Below are positions 1 to 11,587 of a DNA stretch of 64,000 nt, in pieces. How positions within the stretch are numbered: position 1 is the stretch's first letter; the number at the start of each line of letters is the position of its first letter. The translations under genes were made by a program, and so were the position numbers. A model generated the notes under the pieces. The model had not been told where the DNA came from. It saw only the letters and a program-made list of their open reading frames with translations, and did no database searches. Source of the stretch: Dactylis glomerata (Eukaryota; Streptophyta; Magnoliopsida; Poales; Poaceae); assembly GCA_007115705.1 (NCBI GenBank), contig QXEO01000170.1, positions 1,375,062-1,439,061 on the forward strand. The letters run 5' to 3'.

Positions 1-1986
1 CATGGCTTAGATTAGCGGCCCGGCGTTTCCCTAACACATATACAAACTCCATGATCCCCACAAGATTCCCAATTCATTTCACACCGCGGGCATCCATAAA
101 CAAAAGATCACGATATCAACTCAAATAAGAAGTGCAATGTTGAAAGCTTGCCCCATGACAGCATGGCTGGGCTAGTCTCCAACTTACAACTTGCAAGCAT
201 AACAACTCAACATAAGAGACCACAATGTCAAATTTTTAAGAATAGGAAAAAGTAAAGTGTGCCTTCCGGTTCGTGAGAGCTTTACTGACCGAATTTCGCA
301 TAACACTGGTAAGAGTTTAATTTGAAGAGAAAAGAAAAGCAAGTCAAATTTTCTTGGAATAGCAAATTGCTAGTAGGTATGTATGGTGGACACTTTGGAA
401 AACTTTGGCTTTTAGGAGTTGGATGCACGAGTAGAGCTCATACTCAGTACAAGGCGAGGGCTAGCAAAAGACTGGGAGCGACCAACTAAGAGAGCAATAA
501 TGGCCATAATCATGCAAAGCGACAAAGCGACATTAAAAGAAGCATAAGATGGCATCAAATGTCAAAAACTAAATGATCATGAAGGCTATTGGGGACTTTG
601 TAAGAGTCTACCATGTGTGAGCATGCGCCAAGTCAACCCAAATAAAGCATCAAGGAGAAAACCAAAATAATGCTTCCATACAATAAAAACAACGCATGAT
701 TTTTTCAAAGGCTCATTAAGCAATCTCAGTTATTTTAGACAAGTCATGCTACAGCAAAACCACTAAGCATACTATCAAAAAGACATCAAGCATGACATCA
801 AAAAGCCTAAGCCGCAGTCTACACAAGCTCCTTCTTGTACCACTATTTTGCACAAAGCTTTTTCTCTTTTCCAACACCATTTGAAATTTTTATAAACACC
901 TCTTTTGATAAAAAACCAATAAAGATCAGAGGAAAAAATACACCTTGATGAAAAGATATGGCAAGGTCTGAACGCAAATCAAGGCGAAAACGAAAACCAA
1001 AAGCAGTAGCAGAAAAAGAAGAATACCCGGTGAAATAAGAGTGAAAACTAGAGTGTTCTTGGCAAATGAAAATGAGTACAACTTCTCCAATAGAAATTTG
1101 TTGGGGTCCAACCATTTATTGCAGCAAACAAACAAACTAAACTAACTAAGAAAACTAAAACAACTGACGCTCCAAGAAAAACACATAGTGCATGAAGCAA
1201 TAAAAATATAGTGTTTTGAAAGTTGACCTGATTTTTCCCGATGAAGAAGGGGTGCCTTGGGGGCATCCCCAAGCTTTGACTCTTGTACTTCTTGGATATT
1301 TCTTGGGGTGATGCATGGGCATCCCCAATCTTGAGCTTTTGTCCATTCTTCAACTCATCTCATCATTCTCCAATCCCTACACTTGAAAACTTCCTTCATA
1401 CAAAACTAAACACAATTCTATTAGCAACATTAGTGCAAGCATAACATATAATCAACCTCTTTTTGCTTCAGGTTTTAACTCAAAACCACCACATATATAG
1501 CAAATACTACTGTAGCAACTTCTCTAAAAGTTCCGTGATCAAAAGAACTCAAAAGAAAGCGATAAAGTGGCAAACACAAATATTGGCAGAAATCTGTCAA
1601 AACTGAACAGCTGACAAAGGTCGAATTTTTGAGGGGTCTTCTATTGCTCAAATAAAAAAGTGTTCAACTAACAAAAGTTTTTATATAACCTGGGGCATAT
1701 GCACAAGAAATCGCAGGTCCAAAAGATATACAGAGAATTTATACGAATTTTTACGGTGCAGCACCGAAAACAGTTTCAGGACAGCAACATCCCCAAATCT
1801 TTACCTCAATCGAATTAGAGGCTTCTCTTGGCACAAAAACGAAATAAACAAGATAAGGAGCTGTCATTACAGTAGTAATGACTTACAAGACTCAAATAAA
1901 AGAAAAATTACTAAAAAGAAACATTGGGTTATCTCCCAAGAGTGCTTTTGTTTAACGCCTTTGAGCTAGGCGCAGAAAATTGCGAA
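1..1986 (-). other. E1 shared non-coding 3' half
   Basis: No gene. This block is homologous to 13870-15337 (E2), 26433-29367 (E3), 45778-48365 (S1), 55270-57835 (S2) and 60437-63356 (S3). Landmarks are a hairpin at 1863-1882, two internal polypurine-tract-like motifs near 1264 and 1319 (the second slightly mutated) and the 3' variant also found in E3 and S3. Short ORFs here are shadows that recur in each copy because the copies are related. Confidence 0.75.
1863..1882 (-). other. Conserved hairpin in shared 3' half (E1 copy)
   Basis: Perfect 8-bp inverted repeat gtcattac / gtaatgac around a 4-nt loop. The same hairpin is at 15213-15232, 26538-26557 and 48236-48255. At 57715-57734 and 63254-63273 both arms differ by a compensating change. 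Confidence 0.7.
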
Positions 1987-3465
1987 TCAAGTATTTTCAA
2001 GTGATGAAGCATCAAGGTCATAATTTGCTCTAAGGATAGAGTCAAAAAGCAATTTCTTTCTTTTCCTAGGAAAGTGTTCCATACCTTTCTTTAGTGGGAA
2101 TTGATATTTGATAGTGCCTTCCCTCATATCAATGATAGCACGTACAGTTCGAAGAAAGGGTCTTCCCAAAATAATAGGACATGAAGCATGGCATTCAATG
2201 TCCATAACAAGAAAATCAACGGGAACAAGGTTATTGTTAACCACAAAAAGAATATCATTAATCCTTCCCAAAGGTTTCTTCTTAGCAACATCAGCAATAG
2301 GAACATCAAAATAACATTTTTCAAGCGGTGGTAAATCAAGCATGTCATAAATCTTTCTAGGCATGATAGAAATACTAGCACCTAGATCACATAAAGCATG
2401 GCAATCAAAACCATTAACATGCATATCAATGATGGGTTCCCAACCATCTTCTAACTTCTTGGGAACAGAGGCTTTTTGCTTCAACTTTTCATCCCTAATT
2501 TTTATGAGAGCATTGGTAATATGCTTAGTAAAAGCAATATTTAGAGAACTAGCATTGGGAGTCAAAGCAAGCTTTTGTAAGAACAAAATTACTTCAGATA
2601 TATTGCAGCCATCAACATCAAAATCATTAAAAGAAGTAGAGCTATCATCTCCTACACTCCGAAAAATTTCAGCACTCTTTTGAGAAAAAGTTTTGGCAGT
2701 TTTAGGCTTTTTAACACAAGGAGTGGGAGTTTTCTCTATACCGATCAAAGTAAGAGGATTGCTAGCATTAGGAGCAACATCATTAGAGGTAGTAATGGTA
2801 CATACCTTCATTTCTCTAGCCATCTCATCTTCTCTTTCCCACCTGGCATGCAATTCCGCTAACAATCTAATATTTTCATCAATTCCAACTTGAATAGCAT
2901 TAGCGGTAGCAAAAACATTGTTCTCTTTCGCATCATTAGGCAACACTTTTAATTTCAGAAGTTCAACATCATGAGCAAGGCTATCAACTTTAGAAGCAAG
3001 AATATCAATTTTGCCTAACTTTTCCTCAATAGACTTGTTAAAAGCAGTTTGCTTACCGATGAAGTCCTTGAGCATTACCTCAAGCTCGGAGGGCGCGGCC
3101 CTAGTGTTGTTGGAGGAGTTACCATAAGAATTACCATAACCATTACTAGAAGGATATGGCCTATAATTGTTACTAGCAAAATTGTTCCTATAAGCATTGT
3201 TGTTAAAATTATTGTTTCTAATGAAATTCACATCAACATGCTCTTCTTGAGCAACTAGAGAGGCTAAAGGAACATTATTAGGATCAACATGAGTCCTATC
3301 ATTAGCAAGCATAGCCATAATGGTATCAATCTTATCACTCAAGGAAGAGGTTTCCTCAACAGAATTTACCTTCTTACCTTGTGGAGCTCTCTCGGTGTGC
3401 CATTCGAAATAATTTACCATCATGTTGTCGAGTAGCTTTGTTGCGGCGCCCAAGGTAAGGGACAT
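1987..3465 (-). pseudogene. gag C-terminal part fused to retropepsin-type protease (E1)
   Basis: Continuous 492-codon frame. The first third is Asn-rich linker; residues of about 130-175 look like a coiled coil (repeated leucines in lgkidilaskvdsl). The last third is an aspartic protease of the LTR-retrotransposon type: active-site motif CDLGASISIMP near residue 355 and the downstream ILGRPFLRT segment. In this clade the canonical D-S/T-G is D-L-G, a known variant as I recall. The frame stops shortly after the protease with no RT following. The upstream gag frame (3488-4078) is offset, so gag is broken by a frameshift near 3470-3500. The product, if made, would be capsid plus protease. Confidence 0.85.
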
Positions 3466-3487
3466 AAAAGTGCCTCCAGCAGCTAAA

Positions 3488-4078
3488 TCAAGTAGGTTCC
3501 TTGGAAGAAAAATTCAGTCCTGCATAAAAAGTTTGGATAATCAACCAAGTAGTCAATCCATGAGTGGGGCAATTCTTTATCATAGATTTCATTCTTTCCC
3601 AAGCTTGAGCAACATGTTCATTATCAAACTTAGTAAACTTCATAATATTGCTACGCAAAGATATAATCTTAGCAGGAGGATAGTATCTACCAATAAAAGC
3701 ATCCTTACACTTAGCCCATGAATCAATACTATTCTTAGTCAAAGACAGCAACCAATCTTTAGCTTTTCCTCTCAAAGAAAAAGGAAACAACTTGAGCTTA
3801 ATAATTTCACTATCAACATCCTTATATTTCTGCATCTCACATAGCTCAACAAAATTGTTGAGATGAGAGGCAGCATCTTCAGTACTAGCACCAGAAAATT
3901 GCTCTTTCATAACAAGGTTCAACAAAGCAGGCTTAATCTCATAAAAGTTTGCAGCAGTAGCAGGTGGTGCAATAGGAGTGCAGATAAAATCACTATTGTT
4001 TGTGCTAGTAAAGTCACACAACTTGGTGTTTTCAGGATTGGCCGTTTCAGCAAAACAAAAGTAAACAAGTAAAAACAA
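3488..4078 (-). pseudogene. gag N-terminal (capsid) part of E1
   Basis: 196-codon frame carrying the plant retrotransposon gag core: FSGASTEDAASHLNNFVELC, then LRGKAKDWLLSL and ERMKSMIKNCPTHGL, which form the capsid-like domain that packages element RNA. A truncated homologue lies at 53247-53506. The frame ends a few codons before the gag-protease frame resumes, which I read as a frameshift rather than a programmed site because no slippery sequence stands out. It starts downstream of the primer site, as expected for the first ORF. Confidence 0.85.
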
Positions 4079-4211
4079 CTACCAAGGATTCTAATTTTTT
4101 TTGGGTTTTTGATATAAAACGATGCAGGTAAAATAAATAAAGTAAAGCAAAACAATAACAAAGTAAAGGATGTGCGTGCGAAAACTCCCCTCGCAGAAGT
4201 CTTCTACTTCC

Positions 4212-4229
4212 TCCCTGGCAACGGCGCCA
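4212..4229 (-). other. Primer binding site of E1 (tRNA-Asp type)
   Basis: tccctggcaacggcgcca on the plus strand is identical, apart from one base, to the 3' end of plant tRNA-Asp(GTC) as I know it. It lies just inside the LTR, the expected place for minus-strand cDNA priming. Confidence 0.85.
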
Positions 4230-4242
4230 GAAAAGAGGCTAC

Positions 4243-5895
4243 TGGCGTGTAGCAGACGGTCCTTGTGCGTGGTGAATAACCAGCCCGTTGGGAACCCCAA
4301 GAGGAAGGTGTGATGAGTATAGCAGCTAGTTTTCCCTCAGTTAAAAAACCAAGGTTTATCGTTCTTGGAGAGGAGAGACAAATGACTGAAGGTGATGCTT
4401 GCTAGCTTGCGATAGCTCAGGACAATTTATATATGGCGCCTCGTCTAAGCTTTGCTTGCTAACTGCAACACGGAACCTGCACACAACACAACCAAGTACT
4501 TCGTTCCCAACTTGCGATGAGGTTGTCAATCTCACCGGTTTGCTTGAAACAAAGGTTATGAGCGTATCGAGTGGAAAACAATAGAGTATGCGAGTAAAGT
4601 AAACAGTGCGAGTAAAGTAAACAGGTGATAGCAATATGATGGAAATAGGACTGGGATCCACAGTTCACTAGTGGTGTCTCTCCATAAGATAAATAACACA
4701 TGCTGGGTAAACAAATTACAGTTGGGCAATTGATAGAATAAAGATAAACATGATATGTCAAGAAGATCACTATGAGATTTACTCTGGGCATTACAACAAG
4801 ATACATAGACCGCCATCCAACTGCATCTATGACTAATAATCCACTTGTGGTGAATCAATCCGAGAACTCCACAAGTATTAAGTTGCGAACAACAGATAAT
4901 TGCTTTAAGCAAAGTGTGTAATGTAAACAAAGCATATGCCCTTGAGCATATGAATGTTATTTTCTCCCTAGTAGCAACAGCACATCTACAACCTTAGAGG
5001 TTTCTGTCACTCCCCCAGGTTAAATAGAGGCATGAACCCACTATCGAGCATAAATACCCCCTCTTGGAGTCACTAGCAACTACTCGGCCAAGATAGCTAC
5101 TAACAACGGAGAGCATGCAAGATCATAAACAATATAGAGATAACAAAAGATAATATTCAGTACAACAACTTAATCATAAACACCAATATTCATCGGATCC
5201 CAACAAACCAAACATGTAGAATTACATAACGGTGATCTCAATCATGTAGGCCAGCTCATGAGATCTAAACATGAAGCACATGGTGGAGAAGACAACCATC
5301 TAGCTACTGCTATGGACCCATAGTCCAAGGTAGACTACTCACTCATCGCTCCGGAGGCAAGCATGGCGATGAAGAAGACCTCCGGTGGCGATTCCCCTCT
5401 CCGGCAGGGTGCCGGGAAGAGCTTCTGGACCCTCCCGATCTTCGGGTCGATGGTGGCGGTGGATCGCGATGTGTTCTGGAAAAGTGATCGGGTACTTAGG
5501 TTTTTTCCATCGGGGGGTCTTTATAGGCGAAGGGGTGATGTCAGAGGAGGGGCCAGGCGGCCTCACACCACGGCGGCGTGGGCCAGGGTCTGGCCGCGCC
5601 AGCCAGGCGTGTGGGCCCCTGGTGGCCCCCCTCCTACTCTTCTTCGGATCTCTGGAAGCTTCCGGGTAAAATAAGACTTCAGGAACTTGTTTCGTCCAAT
5701 TCCGAGAATATTTCCTGTGTATCACTCTGAAACACAAAAACAGCAGAAAACAGGGAACTAGCACTGTGGCAACTTGTTAATAGGTTAGTTACAGAAAATG
5801 CATAAAAGTGCCACGAAGTGTAACGAAACAATAGGCAAATGGTGTAAAAACAAGCATGGAGCATCAAAAATTATAGATACGTTGGAGACGTATCA
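4243..5895 (-). repeat. 5' LTR of E1 (type B)
   Basis: Begins on the minus strand at 5895 with TGATACGTCTCC and ends near 4243. The exact inner edge is uncertain because bases 4230-4260 differ from the other copies. A weak TATA (CCTATAAAG, minus) lies near 5520. Homologous type-B LTRs are at 16195-17858, 23997-25655, 29368-30985, 53692-55269 and 57936-58905. A partial reading frame along the transcribed strand is shared by several copies but is probably incidental. Confidence 0.85.
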
Positions 5896-6219
5896 TACGG
5901 CGCCGCCGGAATTATGAAGGTCTGGAGCCAATCGGAAATCTGATCCGATTTGATTATGTACCGCACGTAGAGACGGCACACGTTCCTGCAGCTTTTTGAA
6001 TCGGCTACGGCATTGATGGCCGATGTCGAAGAAGTGTCTCCTAGGCGCGATCTTGTAGATGATCCGGCGTAGATCGATTTTCTTGACTTGTCCCACGATC
6101 CATTGACTTGGGCGAGGATGGCGAAGCGACGAAGATCTTGATGATATAGATTTTTTGATATTATCGATGAAAAAAAAGTTGAAGGATCCCGCCCGAATGA
6201 CAAAATCCAGTCGCCGCGA
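5896..6219 (-). pseudogene. Start of G-minus internal region (leader / gag start), truncated
   Basis: Downstream of the primer site on the minus strand is an open frame beginning near 6203 that runs into the E1 LTR. It has no recognisable domain and may be leader rather than protein; I call it only from its position. Confidence 0.35.
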
Positions 6220-6237
6220 TCCCCACGGTCAGCGCCA
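6220..6237 (-). other. Primer binding site of G-minus
   Basis: Minus strand reads TGGCGCTGACCGTGGGGA, the TGGCGC..ACCGTGGGG type found next to LTRs of many grass gypsy elements. It sits two bases inside the LTR end at 6240. Confidence 0.7.
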
Positions 6238-6239
6238 AT

Positions 6240-6704
6240 TGACGAGGGTTAACTCGACAAATGTCCTAGATGAAGGACTTAGATCGGGATAAGAGCAACG
6301 ACTAGAGAATCTGGGATCGAGATTGGCACACGACGTACCCAGGTTCACGTCCCCGCGGTGGAGGATCGCTACATCCTGCTAGCAATCTAGTATATGATCA
6401 CAATGGTGTTTACATGGAGCCGCCGTAGGCGGAATATTGTATCTAGTCTATATCTAATCTATCTTGTATATCTAATATTGCTTGTCTATGATATTCGATG
6501 TCTATGAGATTCTCTTCTCTAGGGGCACCCTTGCCTGGCTTTATATATGCAACCGGGCTAAGGTTTTACAAGTGTCCTAGTCGAATACGGAGTAGAACCT
6601 TCCTTCTTTGTCTCCAAGTCAATCTTCGAGTCCTTGTGCCGGTCCACCTCCTTAATGGGCCGGACCCAGTATACTAATCTGTGGGTACCCGAAGGGCATA
6701 TCCA
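6240..6704 (-). repeat. LTR of G-minus (465 bp)
   Basis: Minus strand starts TGGATATGCCC and ends CCTCGTCA, so TG...CA termini hold. It contains a TATA box (plus 6540-6550) and, downstream of it, the GAACCTGGGTA motif common in R/U5 of grass gypsy LTRs, in the correct orientation and order. Confidence 0.75.
6540..6550 (-). promoter_or_regulatory. TATA box of G-minus LTR
   Basis: Minus strand GCATATATAAA about 155 bp into the 465-bp LTR, consistent with a U3 promoter. Confidence 0.6.
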
Positions 6705-7378
6705 TGTTAGCCACCGTCGTCCCCGGCCAGATCCAGCGGTCACCGTCGGCAAGCCGAGGCCGCAGAGGGCGTGGACAGGGCGGCCGTGCTCCGAGCGGCA
6801 ACGCCCAAGTCCGCCGCGCCCAGCAAGGCGGCAGAGCAAGCAGGCCACGCTTGATCCCAGAGTCAGCGCCAGGGTCGGAGTCCTAGGCTCGCCCATCGGC
6901 GCTGCACATCCACCTGTGGCTTGACCACGTCGAGACGTTCCCTAGAGGATCTGTTAGCTCAAAGCGAGCGGCTCCTGACCAAGGAGGCCCGGGGGCTGCC
7001 GGCAGCGGTCATGGGCGCAAAGAGGGCAAGTACGCCCTTGATGCTGCACTTGATCAGCCATGTAAGTTCCACACCTCCCCGGGCAAGGAAGCGACCCACT
7101 CCACGCGTCAGTGTCATTTCATGAGAGAGCTGGAGCAGTGCGCTCGGTAGATCCCTGGTACGTCGCAAGCGCAACCGGCTGGAGGTCAGGATGACCAACA
7201 GCGCGACCCGGCTGGAGGCGAGCCGGATCAAGATGATGACTTCCCGACGGATGCGGAGTAGTATCACATCTTCACTACTCCCGGCAAGGACAAAAGGAAC
7301 GACCTTTGTCATGAGGCAGAGGTGAATGCCGTGATGCCTGCAGAACCCCAGTTCATGCATTGGTCCGAGGCGGCCATT
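6705..7378 (+). pseudogene. gag remnant of G-plus joined to RT by an internal deletion
   Basis: The 3' end of this stretch encodes a gag C-terminal segment typical of Tat-type elements (YHIFTTPGKDKRNDL, then QFMHWSE), with in-frame stops upstream (TAG at about 7139 and 7258). About 20 bases after MHWSE the sequence becomes RT (FLDAYSGYHQI), so the gag end, protease and the first RT motifs are missing. The junction is near 7378. Confidence 0.7.
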
Positions 7379-8103
7379 ACCTGCTGTCCTTCCTGGATGC
7401 CTATTCAGGCTACCACCAGATCCCGCTCTTCCAGCCGGATCAGATCAAGACCTCCTTCATCACCCCATATGGAGCCTACTGCTATGTTACCATGCCGTTC
7501 GTCCTGAAGAACGCTGGAGCCACTTACCAGCGAACCATGCAGTGATGTCTGCAGGGGCAGATTGGGAGGAACGTGCACGCTTATGTGGACGACGTGGTGG
7601 TGAAGACCAAGCAGAGCGGCACGCTCCTGGACGACCTCAAGGAGACCTTCGCCAACCTGCGGCGCTATCGCATGAAGCTCAACCCAGAGAAGTGCACCTT
7701 TGGTGTGCCGGCTGGACAGCTCCTAGGTTATATCGTTTCCCAGCGAGGGATCGAGGCTAACCCCTCGAAGATAAAAGCCATCGAGGCCCTAGAGAAGCCC
7801 ACCCAGCTTAGAGATGTGCAGAAGTTTGCTGGTTGCTTGGCCTCGCTTAGCCGGTTCGTCAGCCAGCTCGGGGAGAAGGCCATGCCGCTGTACCAGCTCA
7901 TGAAGAAGACGGACTACTTTGTTTGGTCCCAGCGCGCTGATGACGCCTTCAACGACCTCAAGCGATCCTTGTCTACCGCGCCAATCTTGGCAGCGCCGGC
8001 TCTGCGAGAGCCAATACTGCTCTACATCACAGCTACTCCGCGAGTCATCAGTGTCGTGATCGTGGTGGAGCGCACCGAGGAAGGCAAAGAGCTGCCGATT
8101 TAG
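7379..8103 (+). pseudogene. Reverse transcriptase and start of RNase H, G-plus pol (nonsense mutated)
   Basis: RT motifs in order: FLDAYSGYHQI, KTSFITPYGAYCYVTMPF, the catalytic box YVDDVVVKTK near 7585, LNPEKCTFGV and the thumb. TGA at 7543-7545 and TAG at 8101-8103 interrupt the frame, which otherwise continues without shift from 7360 to 10398. Upstream RT motifs are deleted. The following retroviral-type RNase H is degenerate, as I would expect in the Tat lineage, where a second RNase H takes over. Cannot give active enzyme. Confidence 0.9.
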
Positions 8104-8109
8104 CGCACG

Positions 8110-10398
8110 GTGTACTACCTGAGTGAGGTGCTCACTCTCTCCAAGCAGAATTACCCGCACTACCAGAAGGTCGCGTACGGCGTGTACATGGCGGCCAAGA
8201 AGCTGAAGCACTACTTCGAGGAGCACCCAATCACGGTGGTGAGCACCACTCCGCTCTCGGAGATCATCGGGTGTAAGGACGTGTTGGGAAGAGTGGCCAA
8301 ATGGGCAATTGAGCTCGCAGCTCATACCATTCAGTACAAGCCCAGGACGATGATCAAGTCGCAGATCATAGCGGATTTCTTTGCTGACTGGGGAGAGCAC
8401 CAGTACCTACCGCCAGCTCCAGACTCCACCCACTGGCGCATGCACTTCGATGGCTCCAAGTTGCTCGGGGGCTTGGGAGCTGGTGTTGTCCTCACCTCTC
8501 CTAAGGGAGACAAGCTGCAGTACGTGCTGCAGATGCACTTCCGTGCGTCGAACAACGTCGCCGAGTATGAAGCCCTGGGACACGGGCTCAAGATGGCCAA
8601 GCAGATTGGCATCAGGAGGATCCTTTGCTTCGGAGATTCCGACCTGGTAACGCACCAGGTTTCGGGGGATTGGGACGCCAAGGATGCCAACATGGCTTCC
8701 TATCGCTTCTATGTACAGCAGCTCAGCGAATTCTTCGAGGGCTGCGAGTTCCACCATGTCCCCAGAGCAAACAACGAGGAAGCAGACCGGCTGTCCAAGA
8801 TTGGCTCCACCAAGCAGGATATCCCAGCTGGGGTGTCCCTGGAGATCATCCACAAGCCGTCCATCAAACCTTCGCCAGAGTCCATATCCATCTACGTGCC
8901 TGGAGACCCAGCCCCGGCTCAGGTACCACCACCGGACCCGGGGGCTGCCATCTCGGGGCTAAAGGAAGCAGCCGGCCAGCCCAGCGCAGCCGGCTCAATG
9001 AAGGACGCGGAGGCAGCCGGCTCCACGCCTGCTCCCCCAGCCGGACAACCGGACGAGGCCGGCACGACGACGGACCTGGGGGCTGCTGATCCTCTGGTCG
9101 CCAGTGTCTTCCACATACGGGAGATACCTTCCTGGGCGGAGCCATTCTCCAACTATCTCATCACTGGGGACTTGCCGCAAGATGAAGCGGAAGCTAGGCG
9201 AATTCAATGCCGCGCAGGGGCGTACACCATCATCAATAGCGAGCTGTACAAGCGCAGCATGTCAGGCATCTTCCAGAAGTGCATCGAGCCGGAAGAAGGG
9301 ATGGAGCTGCTAAGAGAAATACACCAAGGGGAGTGCGGTCATCACGCATCCTCCAGAGCTTTGGTGGCCAAAGCCGTCCGCCATGGTTTCTACTGGCCGA
9401 CGGCCAAGCAGAATGCAGAGCAACTGGTGAAGCAGTGCAACGGTTGCCAGCGCTTCTCCAAGCACAGAAACACTCCAGCGGCAGCCCTCAAGACCATCCC
9501 GCTCACCTGGCCGTTCGCTGTCTGGGGCCTGGACATGGTAGGGCCATTCAAGACCGCACCCGGGGGCCTGACGCATCTGTTGGTTGCTGTGGACAAGTTC
9601 ACCAAGTGGATTGAAGCCAAGCCAATCAAAAAACTCGATGGCTCGTCCACAATCAAGTTCTTCAACGAGATCATCACAAGATATGGAGTTCCCCATAGCA
9701 TCATCACCAACAACGGGACAAACTTCGCGAAGGGAGTCTTTGCTGATTACTGTGGCCAGAAAGGCATCCGGCTGGACTTAGCGTCAGTGGCGCACCCTCA
9801 GACAAACGGGCAAGTGGAGAAGGCAAATGGGCTGATCCTGGCCGGCATCAAACCAAGACTGGTCGAGCCTCTCGAACGCTCAGCCGGATGTTGGGTCGAG
9901 GAGCTACCCTCAGTGCTCTGGAGCGTGCGCACCACTCCAAATCGTTCCGTTGGCTTCACACCCTTCTTCCTGGTCTATGGAGCGGAAGCAGTGCTGCCCA
10001 CGGACATCGAGTTCGACGTGCCCAGAATCGTCCAGTACATAGAGAAGCAAGCGAAAGAGGCTCGCGAAGATGGCGTCGACCTCCTCGAGGAGGCACGAGA
10101 GCAGGCTTTGGCCAGATCAGCGATGTACCAGCAGCAGCTGCGATGATACCACAGCCAGAAAATTCGCCCACTCGCGTTTCGCAAAGGAGATCTCGTACTC
10201 CGGCTGGTCCAAAGCACTAAGGGCATGCACAAGCTGTCTCCTCCCTGGGAGGGACCGTTCATTATCAGCCGGGTGCTGGGCAATGGGGCATATTACCTCA
10301 TCGACGCACAAGAGCCCAGAAAGAACAAGGCAGATAACTCTGACAAGGAGACCGAGCGTCCATGGAATGTCAGTCTCCTAAGACCTTTCTTCTGCTAA
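8110..10398 (+). pseudogene. RNase H, archaeal-type RNase H and integrase of G-plus pol
   Basis: A 678-codon frame, then a TGA at 10144-10146, then 84 further codons in the same frame to TAA at 10396-10398. Domains: residual first RNase H (8110-8390); a second RNase H with MHFDGS, AEYEALGHGL, GDSDLV and EADRLSKIG giving the D-E-D-D set (about 8440-8810); a Pro/Ala-rich linker; integrase zinc finger (GHHASSRAL, then CNGCQRF) and catalytic core (LDMVGPF, IITNNGTNF, NGQVEKAN). The second catalytic aspartate is asparagine here (AAC near 9709), so integrase would be dead even without the stop codons. Confidence 0.9.
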
Positions 10399-11479
10399 GG
10401 CAAAAGCTTGTACCCCGAAAAACGTGTCAATGAATAAAGGAAAACGGAGTGGCTAGTTACGGCCGGCTCCGAGGAAAACACTTCGTGTATGTTTTTGCTT
10501 CCTACGTTATTCACTTGACCGGCAGCCGGCTCCGGGCACCGAGCCACAGCCGGCAGCCCCGAAAAACAATCGATCTCTCGCCAGCCGGATGAGTACTACG
10601 TATGAAGAAGGTATCGAGCCCAACCTCCGCCTTCCGGCTCCGCGCAGCCAGACGGATAGGAGCCGGCAGGCCACATACGAAGGAAAGCCGCAGAGCAGAA
10701 CCGTAAAACGATATAAAAATCGCTCAACCAGATGTCAGGGGCAGTGTCTGTCAACTAAGCGATGGCTAGCACGAGTCGGGGGCCCGATAGACTGAAGTAC
10801 TACTTCTCACTCCGGGGCACGCTCCCACCCTAGGCCGGCATTCGGCTGCTGGCCCGAGGGAGCCCACTTTCGCCGAAACAGCCGTTGGTGGGCTCTTGTC
10901 TTCATCGCCCGGCTCCGGCCTCCCTCGGTGGAATCACCAGCCGGCTGCTGGCGCAGCCGGCCCTTTGGGCGGTGCCGGTCTTCTCGTGCCGGAGCCCCGG
11001 GGACTCCTGGGACGCCAGCCGGCATATTGCTCGGCCCGTGGTGCGCCCCATAAGTCATCCCCATGACACTAGCCCCCAAAACTGGCGAAGTCTCATGGGC
11101 TATCATGGGGCTTCGGTGGGTTCCTCTTCTCGCCGAAGTCTTGCTCGCTCTCGTCGAAGTCCCAGGATTTTTGGTCCGGCTTGGTCGCTCTAGTCCTCGA
11201 GGTTACGTCTCGCAGAGTTCCTCCGGCCGTCTCGGGACGAGCCGGTTCCAGATGCGACCCGGCTGGCAGCCGCGAGCCGGCGTGCTGCCTCCTTGGAACT
11301 TGTGCCGCTTCGGGTCTTGTTCCCACACGGCGGCCGGCGCAGTGCGCCAGTAGCTGGCGGCCACCACAATGATTTCGGTAGACGTCATGTAACGAGACGG
11401 GGCTGGCGTCAGCGACGCGTCCCATCGAAGCGCCACGCGTATGGTTTAATCGCATTAAACCGGCTCGGATTTTCATGCC
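10399..11479 (+). other. GC-rich spacer between pol and the B3-like ORF
   Basis: No coding domain recognised. AATAAA at about 10433 shortly after pol could end a pol transcript. The stretch is dense in agccggc/ccggct motifs, like the linker in pol, and includes a long GC-rich zone with no stable frame. A palindrome at 11443-11461 and a cccttaaatctcgg segment near 11489 lie just upstream of the next ORF and could form its promoter. Confidence 0.5.
11443..11461. promoter_or_regulatory. Palindrome upstream of the B3-like ORF
   Basis: ggtttaat cgc attaaacc: 8-bp arms, 3-nt centre, about 130 bp before the chosen ATG. A dyad is a plausible site for a dimeric regulator; no function is shown. Confidence 0.35.
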
Positions 11480-11587
11480 TTGCCAGCCCTTAAATCTCGG
11501 AGCTCTCGAGGGCTTTCTTCACTCCCGAGTGCCTCCATTCCTTCGTTCCACCAAACCGTCGCCTCCGCTACTCCCGCTTCGATCTCG

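Larger units (their letters stand above)
1..5895 (-). mobile_element. E1: pol-less Ty3/gypsy LTR element with gag-protease (3' end beyond left edge)
   Basis: Read on the minus strand the element runs from a 5' LTR (5895 to about 4243) through a tRNA-Asp-type primer site, gag and protease, then a long non-coding 3' half that leaves the window at base 1. Base 1 corresponds to base 61386 of S3 and to about 28420 of E3, so roughly 1 kb of internal sequence and the 3' LTR should lie to the left. No RT or integrase follows the protease, so this is a gag-only element that needs enzymes in trans. The LTR abuts the G-minus internal sequence at 5895/5896, and bases 5896-5900 (tacgg) are the expected right copy of its target duplication. 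Confidence 0.85.
5896..6704 (-). mobile_element. G-minus: gypsy element, LTR plus start of internal region
   Basis: Minus-strand order: LTR (6704 to 6240), two-base gap, primer site, then about 320 bp of internal sequence cut off by E1 at 5895. The rest of the element should lie left of the window beyond E1. It is inserted in G-plus; bases 6705-6709 (tgtta) are the predicted right target duplication. Confidence 0.75.
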
